Position numbers and translations under genes: made by a program. A model generated the notes under the pieces. It searched no databases, had not been told where the DNA came from, and saw nothing but the letters and a program-made list of their open reading frames with translations. Shown piece after piece: positions 1-5,965 of a DNA stretch of 5,973 bases. How positions within the stretch are numbered: the stretch's first letter is position 1; every line of letters begins with the position of its first letter. Source of the stretch: Acidimangrovimonas sp. (GTDB lineage: Bacteria > Pseudomonadota > Alphaproteobacteria > Rhodobacterales > Rhodobacteraceae); assembly GCA_030147905.1 (NCBI GenBank), contig JASBUM010000176.1, forward strand, positions 1 to 5,973, read 5' to 3'.

Positions 1-75
1 GTCAATGTCTTCCAGCTCATGCGGCTGGCGCTGAAACAGGCGCGGCTGGGCCGCGCCTATGTGGAATCGAGCTGA
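1..75 (+). CDS. 3' end of an unidentified protein (partial)
   Basis: Frame 1 is open from the first base and ends at TGA 73-75. It encodes 24 residues ending in QARLGRAYVESS. The fragment reads as an amphipathic, Arg/Lys/Leu-rich helix with GC-rich third positions, as expected for a real gene end in this genome. It has no diagnostic motif, so I do not name a family. It converges on the amidohydrolase gene, whose stop codon lies 47 bp further on. Confidence 0.6.
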   Translation, partial: VNVFQLMRLALKQARLGRAYVESS

Positions 76-122
76 TCGCGGCCCGACGGAGCCGGGCATG
101 CGGCGCCGGGTGGCAGGACCGT

Positions 123-1547
123 TCAGGCCATCGCGTCCGCCACGGCCGGAACCGGAGGCGTGACATCGTCGGGCATCGGGCAGCGATAGGGTTCCGGGCC
201 GATACGGCTTAGATGATCGGCGCGCGCCGCGACCAGAATCTCGGGGTCGTCGAACAGGTCGCGCGCGGTGGCGGCCATCACCTTGGCGGCATGCTCCATG
301 CCCTTGTGCGCCGCCGGCGCCTTTCCCTGGGCGGTCAGCTGCCAGCTGTGAAAGGGTGTCCCCAGTGCACAGGTGGCGACCCGCGCCTGCACCGTCGGGA
401 CGGCCCAGGACACGTCGCCCACATCCGTCGAACCCTCGCCGCCGGTCTGCGCCCGATCGAGCGGCGCCACGAAATCGCAAAGCGGCAGGTCGAAGCGCGG
501 CGGCAGGCCGAAGCGGGCGAAGGCCGCGGCGATATGGTCACGGCTCAGCGTGGCCCGGATCGCCTCGGCATAGCGGCGGTCGTCCGCATCGAAATCCGGG
601 GCGCCGAGCCGTTCGAAATTGGCCTGCATGCAGGCCTCGAGCGGCCGGTTGCCGATCAGGTTCGACACCCCCGAGATCACCCGCCGCTCGACCCGCGTCC
701 CGGTCATCAGCGTGGCGCCCTCGGCGATGCGGTCCACCCTTTCGATCAGCGCGCGCAGCCCCGCCAGATCGCGCGCCCGCACCAGTTGCCGTATCGTCGC
801 GCGCGCCTGCACCACATTGGGTGCGCTGCCGCCGGCGTCGATATAGGCATAATGGATGCGCGCATCATCGGGCATGTGTTCGCGCATGTAGTTGACGCCG
901 ATATTCATCAGCTCGACCGCGTCGAGCGCCGAGCGACCCAGTTCGGGTGCGGCGGCAGCATGGGCGGCGCGGCCGTGAAAGGTGTAGTCGATCCGGCTGT
1001 TGGCCAGCGATTGCGCGCCGTCCACCCCGTTGAGCGAGGCCGGATGCCAGGTGATTGCGGCATCGACGTCGTCGAACAGCCCCGCCCGAACCATGAACGC
1101 CTTCGCCGCACCGCCTTCCTCTGCCGGGCAGCCGTAATAGCGCACGCGCCCCGGCCGTCCGGTCGCGGTAAGCCATTCGGCGACCGACGCGGCCGCCATC
1201 AGCGCGGCCGATCCCAGCAGGTTGTGCCCGCATCCATGGCCCGCCGCCCCCAGCGGTCGCGGCTCGGCAAGGCCCGGCTCCTGGCCCAGGCCCGGCAGCG
1301 CGTCATATTCGCCGAGGATGGCGATCACCGGCCCGCCCTCGCCCCACTCGCCCATCATCGCCGTCGGGATGCCGGCCAGATCGCCCGTGACCCGTGCCCC
1401 CTCGCGGCCGAGCTGCGCCAGATGGGCGGCCGCCGATCGCCTTTCGGTATAGGCGATCTCGGGCGTGTCGAAGACCCGGTCGGCAAGCGCGCGGTAATCG
1501 GCCCGGCGAGCTTCGACCAACGGCCAGATGGAATCGGTATTGCGCAT
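123..1547 (-). CDS. M20D-family amidohydrolase, AbgB-like metallopeptidase
   Basis: This 474-residue protein looks like a complete zinc- or manganese-dependent amidohydrolase of the M20D group, which includes the B subunit of p-aminobenzoyl-glutamate hydrolase (AbgB, similar length). Visible motifs are GHGCGHN at 103-109 (likely metal ligands C106 and H108), PAEEGG at 141-146 (E143/E144, catalytic base and metal ligand), TWHPA with H168, HGRAAHAA at 191-198 in the lid/dimerisation domain, STDVGDVSW at 373-381 (typical of AbgB-like members) and GTPFHSW with H400. No signal peptide is visible, so it is probably cytoplasmic. The start is supported by GGAGG at 1554-1558, six bases upstream of the ATG. 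No AbgA-like partner or AbgT transporter is in the window. The acyl-amino-acid or peptide substrate is therefore unknown, and the p-aminobenzoyl-glutamate assignment is family analogy only. Confidence 0.93.
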   Translation of the reverse strand: MRNTDSIWPLVEARRADYRALADRVFDTPEIAYTERRSAAAHLAQLGREGARVTGDLAGIPTAMMGEWGEGGPVIAILGEYDALPGLGQEPGLAEPRPLGAAGHGCGHNLLGSAALMAAASVAEWLTATGRPGRVRYYGCPAEEGGAAKAFMVRAGLFDDVDAAITWHPASLNGVDGAQSLANSRIDYTFHGRAAHAAAAPELGRSALDAVELMNIGVNYMREHMPDDARIHYAYIDAGGSAPNVVQARATIRQLVRARDLAGLRALIERVDRIAEGATLMTGTRVERRVISGVSNLIGNRPLEACMQANFERLGAPDFDADDRRYAEAIRATLSRDHIAAAFARFGLPPRFDLPLCDFVAPLDRAQTGGEGSTDVGDVSWAVPTVQARVATCALGTPFHSWQLTAQGKAPAAHKGMEHAAKVMAATARDLFDDPEILVAARADHLSRIGPEPYRCPMPDDVTPPVPAVADAMA

Positions 1548-1553
1548 CCCGCA

Positions 1554-1558
1554 CCTCC
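1554..1558 (-). promoter_or_regulatory. Ribosome binding site of the M20D amidohydrolase
   Basis: The minus strand reads GGGGAGGTGCGGG directly before the ATG at 1547. The core GGAGG is six bases from the start codon, which fixes this start rather than an internal one. Confidence 0.75.
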
Positions 1559-1628
1559 CCTGCTGAGACGGAACGAGACTGACGCGGATCGTGCCGAATG
1601 GCCAGAGCCTGTGCGCGCCCGCACGGGG

Positions 1629-1664
1629 GGTGGTGCGGGCGGTGGTGCAGGCGGTGGCGATGCC
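1629..1664. repeat. Three 12-bp imperfect tandem units
   Basis: Three consecutive 12-mers begin GGTGG: GGTGGTGCGGGC (1629-1640), GGTGGTGCAGGC (1641-1652) and GGTGGCGATGCC (1653-1664). The first two differ at one base; the third is diverged. They lie in the non-coding divergent region between the amidohydrolase and phosphatase genes. No function is evident. A slippage-derived GC-rich tract is the simplest reading. Confidence 0.6.
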
Positions 1665-1692
1665 GGCCGCATTGGTCTAGCCTGACCGCGGG

Positions 1693-1712
1693 CGGCACGG
1701 CGCGGCACGGCG
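1693..1712. repeat. Perfect 10-bp tandem duplication
   Basis: CGGCACGGCG occurs twice back to back (1693-1702 and 1703-1712), about one helical turn apart and 31 bp upstream of the phosphatase ATG at 1744. It could be a pair of protein half-sites on one DNA face, or simple duplication. I see no convincing sigma-70 promoter around it. Confidence 0.55.
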
Positions 1713-1743
1713 CGTGCGGACATTCAGGCAGGGAAGGGCGGGC

Positions 1744-2514
1744 ATGCGCAGCTATGCGATCGGCGACATCCACGGACAATACCAGCTTCTGCTGGCGGCG
1801 CATGCGCGGATCGCGGCCGACCGGACCCGCGTGGGCGACACCGGATCGCCCGTCATCCATCTTGGCGACCTGGTCGATCGCGGGCCGGAATCCGCCGCCG
1901 TCATCGCCCATCTTCGCCACGGCATCGCGGAGGGGCAGCCGTGGACGGTGCTTTGCGGCAACCACGATCGGATGTTCGCCGGCTTCATGGCGGATCCCGG
2001 CTGGCAGGATCCGGGGTTGCGCGCGGGCCGCTGGTGGCTGCACCCGCATGTCGGAGGCGCGGCGACGCTCGCCTCCTACGGGATCTCGGGCGCGGAATCC
2101 CGGCCGGCCGTCGAGGTGCAGGCGGAGGCACGGGCGCGGGTACCGCAAGAGGATATCGCCTTCCTGCGCGGCCTGCCGCTGTTCCGTCGCCGCGACGAGA
2201 TCCTGTTCGTCCACGCCGGTATCCGCCCCGGCGTCGCGCTTGCGGAACAGACCGAGGATGATCTGGTCTGGATCCGCGACGGCTTTCTCGACGACCCGCG
2301 CGACCATGGATTTCTGGTCGTCCATGGCCATACCGCGATCGAGCGGGCGCGCCATTTCGGCAATCGCGTCGATCTCGATTCAAGCGCCGCCTATGGCGGG
2401 CCGCTCACCGCCGCGGTGATCGAGGGGCGCGAGATATGGCTGCTGGAAGACGAAGGCCGCGTGCCCCTGCGCCCCGAGGCCGGCCCCGAGGCCCGCCGCA
2501 CCGCCGAGGCCTAG
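1744..2514 (+). CDS. Calcineurin-like metallophosphatase (PPP-type phosphoesterase)
   Basis: The product has 256 residues with the full metallophosphatase signature. GDIHG is at 7-11 (D8, H10), GDLVDRG at 41-47 (D42, with R46), GNHD at 72-75 (N73, H74), FVHAG at 155-159 (H157) and VHGHT at 193-197 (H196). These give a dinuclear metal site, so it should be active. The order and spacing match bacterial PPP-type protein phosphatases (PrpA/PrpB-like) and relatives of diadenosine tetraphosphatase; sequence alone does not choose between protein and nucleotide substrates. No signal peptide or membrane segment is visible. I chose ATG 1744, preceded by the purine-rich AGGGAAGGG at 1730-1738 and followed at once by the conserved strand MRSYAIGDIHG. 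A GTG at 1714 in the same frame adds ten residues without motif support. Its stop codon overlaps that of fahA on the opposite strand. Confidence 0.9.
   Translation: MRSYAIGDIHGQYQLLLAAHARIAADRTRVGDTGSPVIHLGDLVDRGPESAAVIAHLRHGIAEGQPWTVLCGNHDRMFAGFMADPGWQDPGLRAGRWWLHPHVGGAATLASYGISGAESRPAVEVQAEARARVPQEDIAFLRGLPLFRRRDEILFVHAGIRPGVALAEQTEDDLVWIRDGFLDDPRDHGFLVVHGHTAIERARHFGNRVDLDSSAAYGGPLTAAVIEGREIWLLEDEGRVPLRPEAGPEARRTAEA
2511..2514. other. Interlocked convergent stop codons (CTAG)
   Basis: The palindrome CTAG supplies TAG to the plus-strand phosphatase (2512-2514) and TAG to the minus-strand fahA (2513-2511). The genes share four bases and leave no room for an intergenic terminator. Each transcript must therefore end inside, and antisense to, the other gene. 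Confidence 0.95.
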
Positions 2515-3767
2515 CCCCGTGCCCAACCGGGCAGGGGCGGCGCCGGGCACACCAGCCCCGCGCATTCGCCAAAGCCGATGCGATGGCCCGCGCCCTGGGC
2601 ATGGCCGCGCATGACCACAAGATCGCCGTCTTCCAGGAAGCTTCGTTGGCCGCCGCCGGCAAGCGATATCGGCCCTGTTCCGCCCCAACTGCGTTCGAGA
2701 AGGCAGCCGCGGTTTTCGGGCGCGGGCCCCGAGACCGTCCCCGAGCCGAGCAGATCGCCGATGCGCATCGGGCAGCCCGAGACGGTGTGATGGGCCAGTT
2801 GTTGGGCCGGCGCGTAATACATATGGCGAAAATTGGTGCGGGTGATCACGGTCTCTTGCCCGCCCCGGGGCGTCAGCCCGACCTCAAGCGCGATGTCGTA
2901 AAGCATGGGCCCCGGCTCGGCCAGATAGGGCAGCAGCGGATTTTCGCGCGCGGGCGGCGCGCAGCGAAACGGCGCGAGCGCGGCGGCCGGCACGATCCAG
3001 GGGCTGATCGTGGTTGCGGTGGCCTTGGACTGAAAGGGGCCAAGCGGCTGATATTCCCAGGCCTGGATATCGCGCGCCGACCAATCGTTCAAAAGCACAT
3101 AGCCGAAGATCATCGCATCCGCCTGCGCCACCGAGATCGGCCCGCCCGAGGGTTGGCCGACGATGGCGCCCAATTCCAGCTCGAAATCGAGCCGCGCGGA
3201 GGGGGCGAAGATCGGCGCGGCGGCGCCCTCGGGCCGGATCTGGCCCCAGGGGCGGACCACATCGCCGCCCGAGACCTGCACCGAAGATGCCCGGCCATTG
3301 TAGCCGATCGGCATATGCAGCCAGTTGGGCGGCAGCGCCTTCTCGGGGCCGCGAAACATCGAACCCACATTGAAGGCATGGTCGCGGCTGGCGTAGAAAT
3401 CGGTGAATTCGGCGATGGTGAAGGGCAGATGAAGCCGCGCCCCGGTGCGGGGGTGAAGATGGGGCGAAACCGTCTCTATCTCGGCCGAATCGACGGCCAG
3501 CAGCCGCGTCAGCCGCGCCCGCAATTCGGCCCAGACCGCGGGTCCGGCGGCCATCAACGCATTCCACGCGCCGCCCTCCAGCACCGGCCCGCATGACAGC
3601 GCGATCACCCCCAAGCATTCCAGCGCGGCGACATCCAGGATCCGATCGCCGATCGCCACTCCGCAGCGCGCGGCGCCCCCCGCAGGGGGCGAGAACACGC
3701 CATAGGGCAGGTTCTCGAGCGGAAAATCGCAATCCGCCCGGTTGGCGCTTTCGACCCAGCTTCGCAT
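2511..3767 (-). CDS. fahA: Fumarylacetoacetase (fumarylacetoacetate hydrolase)
   Basis: The enzyme hydrolyses fumarylacetoacetate to fumarate and acetoacetate, the last step of homogentisate (Phe/Tyr) degradation in the cytoplasm. Its 418 residues match the usual length (mouse FAH about 419). An N-terminal SH3-like domain (about 1-115) precedes the mixed-beta catalytic domain. Residues line up with the mouse active site at constant offsets: metal ligands D123, E196, E198 and D228; catalytic H130; substrate contacts Y125, R139, Y156, R232, Q235, Y239 and K248; and GTVSGP at 343-348 followed by E359. Diagnostic segments are SRDHAFNVGSMFRGPE (127-142), PNWLHMPIGYNGRASS (147-162) and LLNDWSARDIQAWEYQPLGP (225-244). 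ATG 3767 is the earliest possible start because an in-frame TGA lies at 3776-3774. A moderate Shine-Dalgarno, AGGGAA, overlaps the stop codon of the small ORF upstream. It is probably cotranscribed with hmgA. Confidence 0.97.
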   Translation of the reverse strand: MRSWVESANRADCDFPLENLPYGVFSPPAGGAARCGVAIGDRILDVAALECLGVIALSCGPVLEGGAWNALMAAGPAVWAELRARLTRLLAVDSAEIETVSPHLHPRTGARLHLPFTIAEFTDFYASRDHAFNVGSMFRGPEKALPPNWLHMPIGYNGRASSVQVSGGDVVRPWGQIRPEGAAAPIFAPSARLDFELELGAIVGQPSGGPISVAQADAMIFGYVLLNDWSARDIQAWEYQPLGPFQSKATATTISPWIVPAAALAPFRCAPPARENPLLPYLAEPGPMLYDIALEVGLTPRGGQETVITRTNFRHMYYAPAQQLAHHTVSGCPMRIGDLLGSGTVSGPAPENRGCLLERSWGGTGPISLAGGGQRSFLEDGDLVVMRGHAQGAGHRIGFGECAGLVCPAPPLPGWARG

Positions 3768-3781
3768 CGATGTTCAGTTCC

Positions 3782-3862
3782 CTAGGCCGCCACCATGGTT
3801 TCGGATTCGCCGACGATCGTCCGCCCGGGCTCCACCGGCATCGCGTTCATATCGAAACCCAT
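3782..3862 (-). CDS. Candidate 26-aa small ORF between hmgA and fahA
   Basis: The 128-bp gap between hmgA and fahA holds an ATG-to-TAG frame of 26 codons. The peptide begins MGFDMNAMPVEPGR and ends ESETMVAA. GGAG lies at 3873-3870, seven bases before the ATG, as good a ribosome site as that of hmgA. About 21 of 25 third positions are G or C, like the neighbouring genes. It starts 33 bp after the hmgA stop, and its TAG sits 14 bp before the fahA ATG, overlapping the fahA ribosome site, so it may couple translation of the two enzymes. It has one Phe and no Tyr, which argues against a Phe/Tyr attenuation leader. No membrane segment or known motif is seen. It could also be a chance frame or the remnant of a lost gene. 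Confidence 0.45.
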   Translation of the reverse strand: MGFDMNAMPVEPGRTIVGESETMVAA

Positions 3863-3895
3863 CTGCCTTCTCCCGGATTTCCGGCGATACCCAGC

Positions 3896-5266
3896 CTATT
3901 TGACCCCCGGTGAGCCGTCGAACTTTTTGTCGAGGCTCATCCAGCATTCGACGTAATCGTCCTGCAAGGGCGCCTCGTTCGCGGCGAATTCGGTCAGATG
4001 CTGTGGAAAGCGGGTCTCGAACATGAATTGCATCGTGTTCTCCTGCTTTTGGGGCTTCAAGTCGGCGTTCGAGGCGCCCTCGAAGGCGGCGCGGTCGGGG
4101 CCGTGGGGCAGCATCATGTTGTGCAGGCTCATGCCGCCGGGGACGAAACCCTTGGGCTTGGCGTCGTAGATGCCGTGAATGTTGCCCATCAGCTCGGACA
4201 TGATGTTCTTGTGATACCACGGCGGGCGGAAGGAATGTTCCGCCACCATCCAGCGGTCGCGGAACAGCACGAAATCGATATTGGCGGTGCCCTCCACCCC
4301 CGACGGCGCGGTCAGCACGGTAAAGATCGACGGGTCGGGATGGTCGAACAACACGGCGCCGACCGGCGAATAGGCGCGCAGGTCGTATTTGCACGGTGCG
4401 TAATTGCCGTGCCAGGCGACGATGTCCAGCGGCGAATGGTCGATTTGCGATGCATGGAACTCCCCGCACCATTTGATCACCACGCGGCTCGGGGTCTCGC
4501 GATCCTCGAAGGCCGCGACCGGGGTCTTGAAATCGCGCGGATTGGCCAGGCAATTGGCGCCGATCGGGCCGCGATGGGGCAGGGTGAATTTCTGGCCGTA
4601 ATTCTCGCAGACGAAGCCGCGGGCCGGGCCTTCGAGCAATTCGACCCGATAGACGAGCCCGCGTGGCAGGATCGCGATTTCCCGGGGCTCCAGATCGATC
4701 ACGCCCATTTCGGTGCAAAACCGCAGCCGCCCCGCCTGCGGCACCACCAGCAGTTCGCTGTCGGCGGAATAGAAATATTCGTCGACCATGGATCGGGTGA
4801 CCAGATAGATATGGCTGGCCATGCCGGTCTGGGTATTCACGTCGCCCGCCGTGGTCATCGTGCGCATGCCGCTCAGCCAGGTCAGCGCCGCGCCGGCTTC
4901 GGGCAGCGGCACCGGGTCCCAACGGTATTGGCCGAGCGAGACCACATCATCAGCGATATGGGGCGCCGATTTCCAATAGGGCAGGGCGATCCTTTCGAAC
5001 CGGCCGACATGTTTGACCGAAGGCCGGATGCGATAGCACCAGCTGCGTTCGTTCTGGCCGCGCGGCGCGGTGAAGGCGGTGCCCGAAAGCTGCTCGGCAT
5101 AAAGCCCGTAGGCGCATTTTTGCGGGCTGTTCTGCCCCTGGGGCAGGGCGCCGGGCAGGGCCTCGGTCTCGAAATCATTGCCGAAACCGGGCATGTAGCC
5201 CGCGTGTGGTCCGGCGGGGCCGGGCGCGCGGATCATCGACTCTGGCAGGTCGGCGGTGTCGGGCAT
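3896..5266 (-). CDS. hmgA: Homogentisate 1,2-dioxygenase
   Basis: This cytoplasmic Fe(II) dioxygenase opens the ring of homogentisate to give maleylacetoacetate, the committed step of Phe/Tyr degradation. The 456 residues fit the family (human HGD 445). The N-terminal beta-sandwich starts with the family hallmark [19 protein letters not shown] (24-42), then [25 protein letters not shown] is recognisable at 45-69. The cupin part carries iron ligands H352, E358 and H388, with the same 6- and 36-residue spacing as human H335, E341 and H371. H309 in FDHPDPSIF corresponds to the catalytic His292. The PHGPD signature is at 387-391. Nothing essential is missing. Start ATG 5266 has AGGAG at 5278-5274, seven bases away. 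It is the first gene of a minus-strand unit with the small ORF and fahA, and the divergent MarR gene probably controls it. Confidence 0.98.
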   Translation of the reverse strand: MPDTADLPESMIRAPGPAGPHAGYMPGFGNDFETEALPGALPQGQNSPQKCAYGLYAEQLSGTAFTAPRGQNERSWCYRIRPSVKHVGRFERIALPYWKSAPHIADDVVSLGQYRWDPVPLPEAGAALTWLSGMRTMTTAGDVNTQTGMASHIYLVTRSMVDEYFYSADSELLVVPQAGRLRFCTEMGVIDLEPREIAILPRGLVYRVELLEGPARGFVCENYGQKFTLPHRGPIGANCLANPRDFKTPVAAFEDRETPSRVVIKWCGEFHASQIDHSPLDIVAWHGNYAPCKYDLRAYSPVGAVLFDHPDPSIFTVLTAPSGVEGTANIDFVLFRDRWMVAEHSFRPPWYHKNIMSELMGNIHGIYDAKPKGFVPGGMSLHNMMLPHGPDRAAFEGASNADLKPQKQENTMQFMFETRFPQHLTEFAANEAPLQDDYVECWMSLDKKFDGSPGVK

Positions 5267-5273
5267 GGCGGAT

Positions 5274-5278
5274 CTCCT
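5274..5278 (-). promoter_or_regulatory. Ribosome binding site of hmgA
   Basis: The minus strand reads AGGAG, then seven bases, then the ATG at 5266. This supports the N-terminal start over the internal Met at codon 11. Confidence 0.8.
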
Positions 5279-5282
5279 ACGC

Positions 5283-5296
5283 AGGGGCGGGCCCCT
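5283..5296. repeat. GC-rich inverted repeat in the hmgA leader
   Basis: AGGGGC and GCCCCT form six-base arms around GG. The repeat falls between the predicted hmgA transcription start and its ribosome site. A two-base loop is too tight for a full hairpin, though a shorter stem could form in the RNA. No role is shown. Confidence 0.4.
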
Positions 5297-5301
5297 ACCC
5301 G

Positions 5302-5330
5302 CAATATCGTTGCGATTGCAACGAAGTCAA
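5302..5330 (-). promoter_or_regulatory. Predicted hmgA promoter
   Basis: On the minus strand, TTGACT (5330-5325) matches five of six -35 bases. An AT-rich GATATTG stretch (5308-5302) can serve as -10, with GATATT at 16-bp spacing giving four of six matches. Transcription would start near 5295, leaving a leader of roughly 30 bases. The spacer is almost exactly the inverted repeat at 5307-5324, so repressor binding there would exclude RNA polymerase. Confidence 0.6.
5306..5325. promoter_or_regulatory. Operator O1, probable MarR-family binding site
   Basis: TCGTTGC (5307-5313) and GCAACGA (5318-5324) are perfect seven-base inverted arms around GATT. The size and dyad symmetry suit a MarR dimer. 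The site fills the spacer of the predicted hmgA promoter. The same motif recurs at 5362-5381. Confidence 0.72.
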
Positions 5331-5337
5331 GCGGGCC

Positions 5338-5366
5338 TTGCGGCCGGACCCGCCCACCGACATCAT
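5338..5366 (+). promoter_or_regulatory. Predicted marR promoter
   Basis: TTGCGG (5338-5343) and CATCAT (5361-5366) are 17 bases apart, matching three and four of six consensus bases. Transcription would start near 5373, about 32 bases before the GTG. The -10 overlaps operator O2, so autoregulation is likely if this assignment is right. Confidence 0.4.
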
Positions 5367-5381
5367 TGCGCGCGCAACGAT
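5362..5381. promoter_or_regulatory. Operator O2, probable MarR-family binding site
   Basis: ATCATTGC (5362-5369) and GCAACGAT (5374-5381) are eight-base arms with one mismatch around GCGC. Layout and right arm match O1, with a centre-to-centre distance of 56 bp. It lies at the predicted -10 and start site of the marR gene. Confidence 0.7.
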
Positions 5382-5404
5382 CCTGCTGCCGCCGGAGCCC
5401 GCCC

Positions 5405-5851
5405 GTGAACGAAAGCCCACCCGTGAGCGATTTCGACCTCGACGCTTTCTTGCCCTATCGTCTGGCCGTCGCCGCGGCGCGCGTCAGCCGCCGCTTTGCC
5501 GAGCGCTACCGGGCTGAGTTCGGCATCTCCATCGCCGAATGGCGGGTGCTGGCCCATCTGTCGCAGCAAGATGCTGTCAGCGTGCGCGAGATCCGCGCCC
5601 GCGTCGATCTCGACAAAAGCCAGGTCAGCCGGGCGGCGGCGCGGCTCGAATCCGTCGGGCTGGTCGAGAAACGCGCCCATCCCGGCGATGGCCGGCTGCT
5701 CGAATTGCGGATGACGGCGGCGGGGCGGGCGCTGTTCGCGCGCATCGCACCGGTGGCGCGGACCTATCAGACCGAATTGCGCGCGGCCTTGGGCCCCGAT
5801 GCCGATGCCTTCGGCCGCGGGCTCGACCGGATCCTTGGCATGGACGAATAG
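5405..5851 (+). CDS. MarR-family transcriptional regulator, likely repressor of hmgA
   Basis: The 148-residue product has typical MarR length and layout: N-terminal dimerisation helix (about 13-40), the winged-helix core and a C-terminal helix (about 108-146). EWRVLAHLS (45-53) begins the DNA-binding domain. SVREIRARVDLDKSQVSRAAARLESVGLV (59-87) contains the helix-turn-helix with recognition helix near 71-85. The wing carries PGDGR (93-97) with the family's D-x-R pair. I chose GTG 5405 because GGAG at 5394-5397 lies seven bases upstream; GTG 5423 in the same frame lacks such a site. The frame stays open far upstream, but that part is antisense to hmgA and shows no protein features. Its position divergent from hmgA, with two shared dyads between, points to local repression relieved by a pathway intermediate such as homogentisate. 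The ligand is inference. Confidence 0.93.
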   Translation: MNESPPVSDFDLDAFLPYRLAVAAARVSRRFAERYRAEFGISIAEWRVLAHLSQQDAVSVREIRARVDLDKSQVSRAAARLESVGLVEKRAHPGDGRLLELRMTAAGRALFARIAPVARTYQTELRAALGPDADAFGRGLDRILGMDE

Positions 5852-5965
5852 CCGCCTTACGCGGCGTCGCGGGCGCCCCGGCTCGACAAGCCGGCCGGGC
5901 GGCGCTATTGCCGAAATCCAGGCCGGGACGGGCGCCGCCGCGCGCCGATGGAGAGGAGAGAAACC
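5852..5965 (+). other. Short intergenic region with two GC-rich hairpins
   Basis: No coding frame is convincing in these 114 bases. GCCGC/GCGGC can pair at 5851-5865 across the marR stop, and CCGGCT/AGCCGG forms a perfect six-base stem with a five-base loop at 5878-5894. Neither is followed by a T-run, so intrinsic termination is not supported. Readthrough from marR into the gene at 5966 is possible. Confidence 0.35.

Noticed and set aside
81..97. Possible terminator between the partial gene and the amidohydrolase
   Set aside because: GCCCG and CGGGC can form only a five-base stem with a seven-base loop and no T-run follows. This is expected by chance in such GC-rich DNA.
213..1685. 490-codon plus-strand open frame
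   Set aside because: It is antisense to the complete M20D gene, whose motifs are intact, and its translation is Arg/His/Pro-rich low-complexity with no family signature. Long antisense frames are common at this GC content.
1714..1743. Upstream GTG start for the phosphatase
   Set aside because: The ten extra residues are not conserved-looking, and the ATG at 1744 has a purine-rich ribosome site and begins directly with the conserved first strand.
2436..3596. 386-codon plus-strand open frame
   Set aside because: It runs antisense through fahA and overlaps the end of the phosphatase. The translation is Arg/Gly/Ala-rich with no motif.
3873..3884. CCGG-ATTT-CCGG dyad just downstream of hmgA
   Set aside because: The stem is only four bases, has no T-run, and overlaps the ribosome site of the small ORF. 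It is too weak to call a terminator.
3774..4922. 382-codon minus-strand frame inside hmgA
   Set aside because: This is an out-of-frame shadow of hmgA on the same strand. The real frame carries all catalytic residues.
3998..5404. 469-codon N-terminal extension in frame with the MarR gene
   Set aside because: It is antisense to hmgA and crosses both promoters and operators. A MarR protein of 148 residues is already full length, and GGAG plus GTG at 5405 gives a good start.
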